DNA of 21,813 bases from SURF-32 sp964648365 (GTDB taxonomy: Bacteria > Planctomycetota > Phycisphaerae > UBA1845): positions 1-21,813 of the forward strand of contig CAZYLK010000095.1 in assembly GCA_964648365.1 (NCBI GenBank). The letters run 5' to 3'. Made by a program: the position numbers and the translations under genes. Under the pieces are notes generated by a model that had not been told where the DNA came from, made no database searches, and worked only from the letters and a program-made list of their open reading frames with translations. Below, in pieces: positions 14,471-21,724 of the stretch; position 1 is the first letter of the stretch, and each line of letters opens with the position of its first letter.

Positions 14471-16012
14471 TCACGGCTCCTCGTCATCCGGCTCCATGTA
14501 ACCCAGCGATTCCAGCGCCGCACGATCCTGCGGCGATAGCGTCTGGGCAGGCCGCTGCCGCAACGTGGCCGTCTGCCGCCGCCGCCACGTCTCCAGCATT
14601 TGGGCCAGCCGGCGGACTTGGTCAGGATGGTCGGCCGCAACGTTTCGCCGTTCGCCGGGATCGTTGCTCAGGTCGTACAACTCCTGCTTGATCGGTTCGT
14701 CCAGCGCTTCGTAATACTTCCACGAACCGCTGCGGATGGCGAACTTCGATCCGGCGACGGACACCGATTCGCCGAACACCGCGCCGTCCAGTTCGCGCAG
14801 CGGAATCGCCTTCACCGGGCCGTCCTTGTCGTAAAGACGGCGCTGAAAAACGTGCGGGCGATCGGCGCTCGGACGCGCGCCGCGCGTCAGGGCCGACGAG
14901 AGGTCTTCGCCGTCGAACCCGGTTCGCGGGGCGACGCCCCCCATCAGGCCGAGGATCGTCGGCGCCAGGTCAATGACGGCCACGGGCGCGTCGATCTCAA
15001 GACCGGGGCGGATCTGTCCATCCCACCGGACGACCAGCGGCACGCGCACCGCTTCTTCGTAGATCTGTGGCCCGTGTCCGCGCCAGCCGTGCTCGCAGAA
15101 GGCCTCGCCGTGGTCCGCCGTCACGACGAACAGCGGCGACGGCTTACGATCGAGCAATTCGAACGCATCGACCAGCCGCTTCAGTTGCACGTCGGCGAAC
15201 GCGATCTCCGTATCGTAGCGGGCGATGACCTGGTCGAGGCTTCCGCTGGCGGCCTCGGCGGCGCCGAACGGGTCACCGAGCGAGTCCGGCGGTACATAAG
15301 GCTCGTGGGGATCCATGTAGTGAACCCACATGAAGATCGGCTTTCGCTCGCCCGGCGCCGCGCGGCCCCGCGCCGCGGCCAGCCACTTCAGCGCGGCGTC
15401 GGTCGTGGCGTCCGCCCGGCGATCGACCGTCCTGCCCGGGACGGCTTCGCCCTCCCAGGCATCCGTCAGGGCCTGCGTTCCTTCGACGCCGCTGAAGTCG
15501 TCGTCGTAGACGTCGAAGCCCTGGGACAGCCCGAACTTGTTGAACAGCACGAAAGAACTGACGAAGGCGGACGTGTCGTAGCCCTGGTCGCGCAACAGTT
15601 CCGCCAGCGTCACCGCTTCATCCGGAAGGCGGAAGCCGTTGCGCAGCACGCCATGCGACAGCGGATAGCGCGACGTGAACATGGTGGCGTGAGACGGCGC
15701 GGTCGTCGCCATCGGCGCGTAGGCCGTCGTGAACCGGGCGCCGCGGGACGCCAGCGACTCCAGCGTCAGCGTCGTCGGGCGATCGTAGCCGTAGGCCGAG
15801 CAGTGGTCGGCCCGAAGCGTGTCAAACGTGACCAGGAGGATGTCCGGCTTGTCCTGCTGCCCCGACACCGCCAGACCGTAGAAGAACATCGCCTGCAAGA
15901 CGAGGAACGCTCCGCCGCCCAGGAGAAACAGCGCGCGCCGCACGGGCCGCTGCGGATCACCGGTCGCGGAGTCGTGTTCGTCCATCAGCGTTGCAGCGTT
16001 ATCGGTGTCCAT
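14471..16012 (-). CDS. Membrane-anchored sulfatase-fold hydrolase with Thr at the nucleophile position
   Basis: 513 residues from the ATG at 16012; the longer reading frame upstream overlaps the divergent gene and is rejected. A single N-terminal membrane helix (about 26-50) places the enzyme domain outside the inner membrane. Alkaline-phosphatase/sulfatase superfamily motifs are LLVTFDTLRADH (D64), TTAPSHATMFTSRYP (103-117), FMWVHYMDPHEPY (H231, D234, H236), VVTADHGEAFCEHGW (D300, H301), and a C-terminal SWKYYE...ELYDLSNDPGE region typical of PF00884. In true sulfatases the maturation motif is C/S-x-P-S/A-R; here the aligned residues are T104-A-P-S-H108, so formylglycine cannot form. It may instead be a phosphoesterase or phosphotransferase using Thr. 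Substrate unknown; sulfatase annotation by domain alone would be misleading. Confidence 0.85.
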   Translation of the reverse strand: MDTDNAATLMDEHDSATGDPQRPVRRALFLLGGGAFLVLQAMFFYGLAVSGQQDKPDILLVTFDTLRADHCSAYGYDRPTTLTLESLASRGARFTTAYAPMATTAPSHATMFTSRYPLSHGVLRNGFRLPDEAVTLAELLRDQGYDTSAFVSSFVLFNKFGLSQGFDVYDDDFSGVEGTQALTDAWEGEAVPGRTVDRRADATTDAALKWLAAARGRAAPGERKPIFMWVHYMDPHEPYVPPDSLGDPFGAAEAASGSLDQVIARYDTEIAFADVQLKRLVDAFELLDRKPSPLFVVTADHGEAFCEHGWRGHGPQIYEEAVRVPLVVRWDGQIRPGLEIDAPVAVIDLAPTILGLMGGVAPRTGFDGEDLSSALTRGARPSADRPHVFQRRLYDKDGPVKAIPLRELDGAVFGESVSVAGSKFAIRSGSWKYYEALDEPIKQELYDLSNDPGERRNVAADHPDQVRRLAQMLETWRRRQTATLRQRPAQTLSPQDRAALESLGYMEPDDEEP

Positions 16013-16023
16013 GTCGGGGCGCC

Positions 16024-16052
16024 TTGCCAATGCGTCGCGCGCGGTGGAGAAT
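16024..16052 (+). promoter_or_regulatory. Candidate promoter for the HAD-larB unit
   Basis: TTGCCA (16024-16029, five of six matches) and GAGAAT (16047-16052, four of six) with a 17-base spacer, in the 87-base gap between divergent genes. The start would be near 16059, about 40 bases before the HAD ATG. Confidence 0.4.
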
Positions 16053-16099
16053 CGCCGCGCCGACGATGCTATGTTAGCGTCGCCGGAGGCGGTGGCCAC

Positions 16100-16708
16100 A
16101 TGACTCGATCGGCGGTGATCTTCGACCTGGACGGGACGCTGACGCGACCGATCCTCGACTTCGACGCCATCCGCGCCGAGATCGGCGGCATCAGCGGGCC
16201 GATCCTGGAGGCGTTGACACATCTGAGCGAGCACGACCGCCGTCGCGCGGAGACGATTCTCGATCGCCACGAACTTCTCGCGGCCGAGCGATGCGAACTG
16301 TACGAAGGCGCCGCGGAACTGATCCGGCAGTTGCGCGCAGCGGGGTATGCCGTCGCCGTGCTCACGCGGAATTCACGGCGCTGCGCGCAGCTCGTCGTGG
16401 ACCGCGGCGGGCTGGCGATCGACGCCCTGCGGACGCGGGAAGACGGCGCGGTCAAGCCTTCGGCCGAGCCTGTGCTGGCGCTGTGCCGGGCGTTGAACGC
16501 AACGCCGGGGCGAAGCTGGATGGTGGGGGACTTCCATTTCGACATCCTCAGCGGCCGCGCTGCCGGCACGAGGACCATCCTGATGATCGGCGACGGCCCG
16601 GCCCCGGCCTATGCGGACGAGGCGGATTTCGTCGTGCGGCGCCTGCCCGAGGTATGGCCCCTCGTCGCGAACGCGGCTAAAACGGATCCATGCACGCCGA
16701 CGACCTGA
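16100..16708 (+). CDS. HAD-superfamily hydrolase (phosphoglycolate phosphatase-like)
   Basis: 202 residues. All four HAD motifs are present: I, VIFDLDGTLT (nucleophile D9 and D11); II, AVLTRNS (T89); III, AVKPS (K119); IV, WMVGDFHFDIL (D144 and D148). A small helical cap lies between motifs I and II (about 18-75), so it is a class I, PGP/Gph-like cytoplasmic phosphatase; the substrate is not predictable. ATG 16100 is preceded by GGAGG (16084-16088). The same frame stays open far upstream, antisense to the sulfatase gene, but motif I at the ATG fixes the start. Its last 19 bases overlap the start of larB, so the two are translationally coupled, which suggests a shared role, for example removing a phosphorylated product or by-product of LarB. 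That is speculation. Confidence 0.9.
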   Translation: MTRSAVIFDLDGTLTRPILDFDAIRAEIGGISGPILEALTHLSEHDRRRAETILDRHELLAAERCELYEGAAELIRQLRAAGYAVAVLTRNSRRCAQLVVDRGGLAIDALRTREDGAVKPSAEPVLALCRALNATPGRSWMVGDFHFDILSGRAAGTRTILMIGDGPAPAYADEADFVVRRLPEVWPLVANAAKTDPCTPTT

Positions 16709-17451
16709 AAGCCCTGCTCGACGCCGTCCGGGAGGGCCGAACGGCTGTCGAGGACGCGTTCCGCCGCATCCAGGCGCTTCCCTTCGAGGATCTCGGTTTC
16801 GCGAAGCTGGACCATCACCGCGGCGTCCGCTGCGGCTTCCCCGAGGTCGTGTTCGGCGAGGGCAAGACCTGCGAACAGATTCTCGCCATCTTCGAGCGTT
16901 GTGCAGCGGGCGAGAGCAACGTCCTGGCGACACGGGTCGCACCGGACGTGGCGGCCAGCCTGGGTGAGCGCTTCCCATCTGCGGAGCACCACGCTGCAGC
17001 CCGGGCTGTCACGCTTCGCCGGGCGCCGCGCCGCGCCGTAGTCGGCGAGGTGGTCGTCGTCTCCGCCGGGACGAGCGATCAGGCCGTCGCGGAGGAGGCG
17101 CGCGTCACCTGCGAAATCCTGGACGTATCCGTGCGCGTGTTTCAGGACGTCGGCGTGGCAGGCCTTCATCGGCTGGCGGCGGCGCTGGACGACATGCGAT
17201 CGGCGGACGTGCTGATCGTCGTGGCGGGCATGGAAGGCGCGCTGCCAAGCGTGGTAGGGGGGTTGGTGGCGTGCCCTGTGATTGCCGTGCCCACCAGCGT
17301 CGGGTACGGCGTCGGCGTACGGGGGCTGGCGGCGCTGATGGCGATGCTGAACTCGTGCGCGGCCGGCATCACCGTGGTCAACATCGACAATGGCTTCGGC
17401 GCGGCCTGTGCCGCGGTGCGCATTCTCAGCCGCCGGGCGTCCGAGTCCTGA
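16690..17451 (+). CDS. larB: LarB, pyridinium-3,5-biscarboxylic acid mononucleotide synthase
   Basis: 253 residues. LarB carboxylates nicotinic acid adenine dinucleotide at C5 and releases AMP, the first step of nickel-pincer (NPN) cofactor synthesis for lactate racemase-type enzymes. Family landmarks are the N-terminal helical part with DHHRGVRCGFPEVVFGEGKT (about 41-60); a PurE-like core with VVSAGTSDQAVAEEA, RVFQDVGVAGLHRL, VLIVVAGMEGALPSVVGGL and VIAVPTSVGYGVG; and LNSCAAGITVVNIDNGFGA, in which C223 corresponds to the cysteine (C221) that forms a covalent adduct in the L. plantarum enzyme. ATG 16690 overlaps the HAD gene. LarC and LarE, needed to finish the cofactor, are not in the window, nor is LarA. 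A small imperfect hairpin lies at the stop codon. Confidence 0.93.
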   Translation: MHADDLKALLDAVREGRTAVEDAFRRIQALPFEDLGFAKLDHHRGVRCGFPEVVFGEGKTCEQILAIFERCAAGESNVLATRVAPDVAASLGERFPSAEHHAAARAVTLRRAPRRAVVGEVVVVSAGTSDQAVAEEARVTCEILDVSVRVFQDVGVAGLHRLAAALDDMRSADVLIVVAGMEGALPSVVGGLVACPVIAVPTSVGYGVGVRGLAALMAMLNSCAAGITVVNIDNGFGAACAAVRILSRRASES

Positions 17452-17678
17452 CGGAGCGTCACGCCCGTCGTCATCAGCGCGCGCGGCGGTCCGGTTCGCG
17501 CAACGGCCTGTTCGAGGATTTTGCGACGCAGGCTTGAATCCTGCCGTGCGCATCGCGACACTCAGGCTGGCTGCGCGGGCGTCACTCGGCGCCTGCGACG
17601 GCGGCCGGATCCCGACAGGCCATTCGTCCGCCCTGTCTGTTGGTCGCGGCAACGCGCAAATCGAAAGTTGGTTCCGCC

Positions 17679-18539
17679 ATGAGTAACGGACCGGTCGTGA
17701 CCCGCGAGATCGCGCCGCTGCCTGCCAGGGACGACGAGGCCCACAAGGGGCAAGTCGGGCGCGTGGCGATCATCGGAGGCTGCAGCGGGGGGCGAACGAT
17801 GATCGGCGCGCCGGCGCTCGCGGCTCGGGCCGCGCTGCGCAGCGGCGCCGGGCTGGTGCAGGCGATCGTCCCGACCGACATCCAGCAGGCCGTCATCTTG
17901 CTGGAACCCTGCGTGACGACGCGGGCGCTGCCCGCTGCCGGCCGGGCGCTCGCCTCCGTGGTCGCGGAGTTTGAAGCCGACGTGGTGGCGGTCGGCCCGG
18001 GGTTGGGCGGCTCGATCCTCCGCGAGCACCTTCGTGAACTGTTCGACGAATGCCACCGCCCGATGGTGGTGGACGCCGACGCCCTCAACCTGCTCGCGCA
18101 GTTGGGGCCGTTCGAAATAACCAATCCACGCAGGGTCGTCCTCACGCCGCACCCGGGGGAGATGAGGCGCATCGTCACAGGCTGGTCGGGGGATCCGCCG
18201 CCGGACGATCGCAAGGAAGCCGCCATCGCGCTGGCACGATTGACGGGATGCGGCGTCGTGCTCAAGGGCGCGGGCACGGTCGTCACCGACGGAAGTCGCC
18301 TTTATGTGAACGAGACCGGCAACGCGGGCATGGCCACGGCCGGCGCCGGCGACGTGCTCACGGGCATGATCGCCGCGTTCATCGGACAACGCCTGGAGCC
18401 GCTGGAGGCGGCCATCCTCGGTGTGTATCTGCACGGCCTGGCCGGTGACTTCGCCGCACAGGAACTGGGACAATTGCCCCTGACGGCTGTGGACATCATA
18501 GATGCGCTGCCGGACGCGTTCGCGGAGCACGGGCACTGA
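17679..18539 (+). CDS. nnrD: ADP/ATP-dependent NAD(P)H-hydrate dehydratase
   Basis: 286 residues from ATG 17679 (a TTG at 17640 in frame is less likely). Ribokinase-like fold enzyme that repairs damaged NAD(P)HX (hydrated NADH/NADPH) back to NAD(P)H at the expense of a nucleotide. Motifs are KGQVGRVAIIGGCSGG, GAPALAARAALRSGAGLV, VGPGLGG, VVDADALNLL, VVLTPHPGEMRRI, VVLKGAGTVVTDG and NAGMATAGAGDVLTGMIAA, the last carrying the Gly-rich nucleotide site and catalytic Asp. It is the dehydratase alone; many bacteria fuse it to the NnrE epimerase, which is absent here. It follows larB by 227 bases on the same strand; both enzymes handle pyridine dinucleotides, but cotranscription is unproven. Just after the stop begins the octamer repeat array that forms a long inverted repeat. 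Confidence 0.94.
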   Translation: MSNGPVVTREIAPLPARDDEAHKGQVGRVAIIGGCSGGRTMIGAPALAARAALRSGAGLVQAIVPTDIQQAVILLEPCVTTRALPAAGRALASVVAEFEADVVAVGPGLGGSILREHLRELFDECHRPMVVDADALNLLAQLGPFEITNPRRVVLTPHPGEMRRIVTGWSGDPPPDDRKEAAIALARLTGCGVVLKGAGTVVTDGSRLYVNETGNAGMATAGAGDVLTGMIAAFIGQRLEPLEAAILGVYLHGLAGDFAAQELGQLPLTAVDIIDALPDAFAEHGH

Positions 18540-18547
18540 CTGAATCA

Positions 18548-18595
18548 GGGAGTAAGGGAGTAAGGGAGCAAGGGAGTGAGGGAGTAAGGGAAGAG
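18548..18595 (+). repeat. GGGAGTAA octamer array, purine-rich arm of a long inverted repeat
   Basis: Strict 8-base period: GGGAGTAA at 18548 and 18556, GGGAGCAA at 18564, GGGAGTGA at 18572, GGGAGTAA at 18580, then GGGAAGAG. It begins eight bases after the nnrD stop codon. The GGG triplets with 5-base loops fit a G-quadruplex. It is the partner of the pyrimidine-rich arm at 18638-18751, so the transcript of nnrD could fold into a hairpin with about 45 paired bases. Confidence 0.92.
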
Positions 18596-18637
18596 AAGAT
18601 CGGAGAATCACCCTTTCTATGGGTTCCTCTCTCGCTG

Positions 18638-18751
18638 CCCTCTTCCCTCATTCCCTCACTCCCTCGTTCCCTCATTCCCTCATTCCCTCACTCCCTTACT
18701 CCCTCACTCCCTTACTCCCTTACTCCCTCACTCCCTCACTCCCTTATTCCC
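18638..18751 (-). repeat. Inverted GGGAGTAA/GGGAGTGA octamer array, about 14 units
   Basis: On the plus strand CCCTCACT, CCCTTACT, CCCTCATT and close variants repeat with an 8-base period from 18645 to 18748, with a 7-base first unit at 18638. Reading the minus strand gives GGGAGTGA/GGGAGTAA units, the same family as at 10215 and 18548. The array ends two bases from the stop codon of the minus-strand voltage-sensor gene. With the opposite arm it lies between two convergent genes and could act as a strong bidirectional hairpin; about 14 GGG runs on the minus strand allow several G-quadruplexes. Confidence 0.92.
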
Positions 18752-18753
18752 GG

Positions 18754-19485
18754 TCACGAGTCTCCCGGGGCGTCGCCGTCTTTGTTTGCAAGCAACGCAG
18801 CTTCCACACGGCGCAGCTCCGTCTTCAGCGCCAGCACTTCCTCGATCAACGCCGATCGTGACAGCGCTTCCAGCCGCTCGCGCTCCCGCTGCTCGTCGGA
18901 CGCGACGGCCTCCGCGGCGCGGGTCCACCGGCGCAGGAACTCCCACCCCAGCACCGCCGCCACCCCGGTGCGCAGCAGCTTCATCGCAGCGCCCCGCAGG
19001 CCGAACACACTGATGAACCGCGCCAACCGCAGCGACCGCGCCATGGCCAGGCCGCGCAGCGGCCGCAGAAACGGCAGCAGGATGATGAAAACGTCCAGCC
19101 AGTTTTTCAGCGCGTATCTGGTGCGGGACTCCGCGATGGCGATCTTGACGACGAACTCCGTCGTGAACGCGAGCCAGATAAAGAGCAGTGCGATCTCGAT
19201 CGCCAGCGTGACGGCCGGGATCTCGAGCGCCGAGGCCGGCAGCAGAAACTCGTGCGCAAAGACGGGTACAGCGAAGAGCGCCAGCAGCATCATGGGCTTC
19301 TGAAAGTAGCGATCGACGCGCTCGCGGTCGTCCGGGCCGCATTGCCGCCAGCCGACGAACGGGATCCACACGCGCCGCCAGCCGCGTGGTAGCACCGGCC
19401 GGGCAGGCGAAGATTGTCGCCGTCGCCGCGCTGCCCGCGTGGGCGGAGTCTGGCATTCTTCCGGGTCACGCCCCATCGCCCGCAT
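18754..19485 (-). CDS. Voltage-sensor-domain protein without a pore, with C-terminal coiled coil
   Basis: 243 residues from ATG 19485 (ATG 19476 equally possible; neither has a ribosome site). After a basic N-terminus (about 1-60) come four membrane segments: S1 65-82; S2 92-116 with F107-x-x-E110 and K114; S3 about 125-140 with NWLD (D131); and an S4-like helix with Arg at 141, 144, 150, 153 and 156, spaced by threes with one gap. F-x-x-E plus the S3 Asp is the gating charge-transfer centre of voltage sensors. No S5/S6 helices and no selectivity filter (such as GYG) follow. Instead there is a short amphipathic stretch and a charged coiled coil (about 198-234). Hv1 proton channels have the same VSD plus coiled-coil plan, but the S1 Asp needed for proton selectivity is not seen. 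It may be a sensor subunit, a proton channel or a reduced ion channel. It lies 121 bases downstream of the WD40 gene on the same strand. Confidence 0.7.
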   Translation of the reverse strand: MRAMGRDPEECQTPPTRAARRRRQSSPARPVLPRGWRRVWIPFVGWRQCGPDDRERVDRYFQKPMMLLALFAVPVFAHEFLLPASALEIPAVTLAIEIALLFIWLAFTTEFVVKIAIAESRTRYALKNWLDVFIILLPFLRPLRGLAMARSLRLARFISVFGLRGAAMKLLRTGVAAVLGWEFLRRWTRAAEAVASDEQRERERLEALSRSALIEEVLALKTELRRVEAALLANKDGDAPGDS

Positions 19486-19535
19486 TATCTACAGGGTCGC
19501 CGGGTTCGCGAGCGGCGGGCAGAGCATGTCGGCAT

Positions 19536-19563
19536 CGCCCGGCTACCCCCGGACGACCGGGCG
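19536..19563 (-). terminator. Weak hairpin downstream of the WD40 gene
   Basis: CGCCCGG (19536-19542) and CCGGGCG (19557-19563) form a 7-bp GC stem with a 14-base loop, about 45 bases after the WD40 stop codon on the minus strand. There is no T-run, so termination is only possible, not shown; the voltage-sensor gene downstream could still be read through. Confidence 0.25.
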
Positions 19564-19606
19564 GTCCCCAGAGGCACGGAAGTCAGACGTCGCGATGGGG
19601 CGCTCG

Positions 19607-21724
19607 TCAGCACCCCGCTTCAAGATCACACACGCTCAGCGTATGTCCGCCGGGCGGCACATCGGTGTAGTGGACGGTCGCGCGGCCGTTGACGTCGGTG
19701 ATCCGTTCGTCGACGTGCTCGCCGTCGAAGGTGAACGTCACGGGCGCGAAGGCGCTGGCCCGCTTGAGGACGCCGCGCACGCGGGTTTCGCCGCGGCGGC
19801 ACGTCACACGCAACTTCGCCCCCATTCCGCAGCCGGGTTCTTCCACGAGCGGATTCCGCGCCACCACGGCCGCGGCATCACGTCTGGCGTACGCGAAGTG
19901 TCGTCCGTTGGGCGAGAACCGGACGGCGTTGATGGCACCCCCGGTCTCTTCGTCGTAGGCCTGCAACAGCGCGCCGTCCGACACGCGCCAGAAGCGCACT
20001 GACGAATGGTAGACGTTGTTCGATCCACTTGCGGACAGCAGCGTCTGCCCGTCGGGTGAGAATGCCACGGACTTGACGGCAACCTCATGCCCTTTCAGCT
20101 CACGAAGCAACTCGCTATCCGAGACACGGTACAGGCTGATCGTGTTCTCGAAGAACAGCCCTTCACTGATCGCCAGAATCTGCCCGTCCGGCGAAAACGC
20201 GACGCTGTTCACCTCGTCAGTGAAGCCTGAGAACGTTCGCAGCAACTGGCCGTCCGATGCGCGCCAGAGGCAGACCGTCTCGTCATCGCTCGCCGACGCG
20301 ACGGTCTGACCATCGGGCGAGAACGCAACGGCGTTCACCGACTTCGTGTGCGCCGATCCCGTCCAGAGCAGTCGCCCGTTCGAGACCCGCCAGAGTTGCA
20401 CGCTGTCGTTCGAGTAGTTGCCCGATGCAATCGTCGTCCCATCGGGTGAATACGCGATGGCCGCCACATGTTCGACAGGCAGTGTTCTTGTGATTCCGCC
20501 GTTGCCGGCTCGGATGATGCGCAGCGGTCCCTTGGCATCGGCGGCTGCAAGATGGGTACCGTCGGGCGAAAACGCCACCGCACGCGCCCCGTATGGGAGC
20601 GCGTGGAGCGTCTTCTTGAGTCTTCCATCCGAAGCACGTCGCAATTCGACGGGCGCGTCGTATCCAGCGATGGCCAGCGTCCGCCCCTCGGGCGAGAATG
20701 CCACGCTGAGCATCTCTCGCGCCTTGGACCCGATTGCCGCGACGATTTCACCGTCCCGCACGCGTCTGAGGTCGATCGTGCCCTCACCGGGCCAGCCCGT
20801 CGACGCGAGCGTCAATCCGTCGGGCGAGAATGCGATCGACGTCAGATGGTCTGCATCGCCCCATGTCTGCAGCAACTGGCCATTCGTTACATGCCACAGG
20901 TTGATGGTCTGTGAATCCAGTGATGCCAAAATCTGGCCATCGGGCGAGTACGCTACCGACAGGATCCGGCTGTCGTTTCCCGACAGCGTTCGCAGGAGCG
21001 AACCGTCAGACGTGCGCCAGACGTTGACGTCGCCATCCGCGCCGCCGGAGGCGAACGTCAAGGCGTCCGGCGAGAACGCCACCGCGGTCGCGTCGCCCTC
21101 GTGCGCGTGCAGCGTCCGAATGGATCGGCCGTCGAGCGTGCTCCAGAGCCTGATTCGGCCCCTGTTCTCAGCAGCCGCCAGCACCGAACCGTCAGGCGAA
21201 AAGGCGACGCAGTAGGCCGCACGACTCTTCAGCGTGAGCAGGGGTTCGCCGTCGGGGTACCGCAGGATCGCAACGCCGTCGCCACCGACGGCCATCGTCC
21301 GTCCGTCTGGGGCAAACGCGACTGATGTTGCATGCTCGTCCCGGCTGGCCAGCACGTCTCCGCCGGGCAGGCTCCACAGGGAAAAGCGGCTGCCACCGGC
21401 CGCGAATGCCTGTCCGTCGGGCGCAAATGCCACACTCCCGACGGGTTCAAGCGGGTATCTGACGAGCGTCTTGAGCAGCGCCCCGTCCGAGACGCGCCAG
21501 AGCCGGGCCGTGACCCCGCTGCCGTCCCCCGTCACCAGCATCCGGCCGTCCGGCGAGAACGCGACGGACTCCACGGGGCCGCGCCCAGTCCCGCCCACCA
21601 TCCACGCCACATCAGGCCGGCCCTGTGCCAGCGCCACGGTCGATAGAGCGAACGCGCCTAAGGTCGCGGCCCCGGGGCAGCGCCGGCAGCGTGAAGCAAC
21701 GCGAATAGAGGGATCGTGTGTCAT
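19607..21724 (-). CDS. Exported WD40 protein with 14 repeats and a C-terminal Cys module
   Basis: 705 residues from ATG 21724, chosen over the adjacent ATG 21727 because GGGAGG then lies six bases upstream. The signal peptide is about residues 1-34 (ATLGAFALSTVALA, cleavage before QG). Fourteen WD40-like repeats follow, each beginning VAFSPDG or a variant and ending LWRVSDGxLLxTL, enough for two seven-bladed propellers. Many are nearly canonical, including LASGGADGDVNVW and VASASDDETVCLW. The final 74 residues (19610-19831) are not WD40: CGMG, VTCRRGE, ITDVNGRA, VPPGGHTLSVC and a terminal Cys, resembling the C-terminus of the FG-GAP protein at 4944-6563. WD40 proteins are usually scaffolds; an exported one probably binds proteins or polymers in the periplasm or at the surface. 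No catalytic domain such as a Ser/Thr kinase is attached. The promoter would lie near the right edge. Confidence 0.88.
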   Translation of the reverse strand: MTHDPSIRVASRCRRCPGAATLGAFALSTVALAQGRPDVAWMVGGTGRGPVESVAFSPDGRMLVTGDGSGVTARLWRVSDGALLKTLVRYPLEPVGSVAFAPDGQAFAAGGSRFSLWSLPGGDVLASRDEHATSVAFAPDGRTMAVGGDGVAILRYPDGEPLLTLKSRAAYCVAFSPDGSVLAAAENRGRIRLWSTLDGRSIRTLHAHEGDATAVAFSPDALTFASGGADGDVNVWRTSDGSLLRTLSGNDSRILSVAYSPDGQILASLDSQTINLWHVTNGQLLQTWGDADHLTSIAFSPDGLTLASTGWPGEGTIDLRRVRDGEIVAAIGSKAREMLSVAFSPEGRTLAIAGYDAPVELRRASDGRLKKTLHALPYGARAVAFSPDGTHLAAADAKGPLRIIRAGNGGITRTLPVEHVAAIAYSPDGTTIASGNYSNDSVQLWRVSNGRLLWTGSAHTKSVNAVAFSPDGQTVASASDDETVCLWRASDGQLLRTFSGFTDEVNSVAFSPDGQILAISEGLFFENTISLYRVSDSELLRELKGHEVAVKSVAFSPDGQTLLSASGSNNVYHSSVRFWRVSDGALLQAYDEETGGAINAVRFSPNGRHFAYARRDAAAVVARNPLVEEPGCGMGAKLRVTCRRGETRVRGVLKRASAFAPVTFTFDGEHVDERITDVNGRATVHYTDVPPGGHTLSVCDLEAGC

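Noticed and set aside
13806..14501. Plus-strand frame through tsaD and the heptamer repeat
   Set aside because: Its ECQMPNVECRMSNEE part is simply the translated heptamer array and the rest is antisense to tsaD.
14600..16099. Upstream extension of the HAD gene frame
   Set aside because: It is antisense to the sulfatase-fold gene; HAD motif I begins only at the ATG at 16100, which has its own ribosome site.
16013..16270. N-terminal extension of the sulfatase-fold frame
   Set aside because: It would overlap the start of the divergent HAD gene and precede the membrane anchor with unlikely sequence.
17447..17475. Small hairpin at the larB stop (TGACGG ... CCGTCGTCA)
   Set aside because: The stem is short and bulged with no T-run, too weak to call a terminator.
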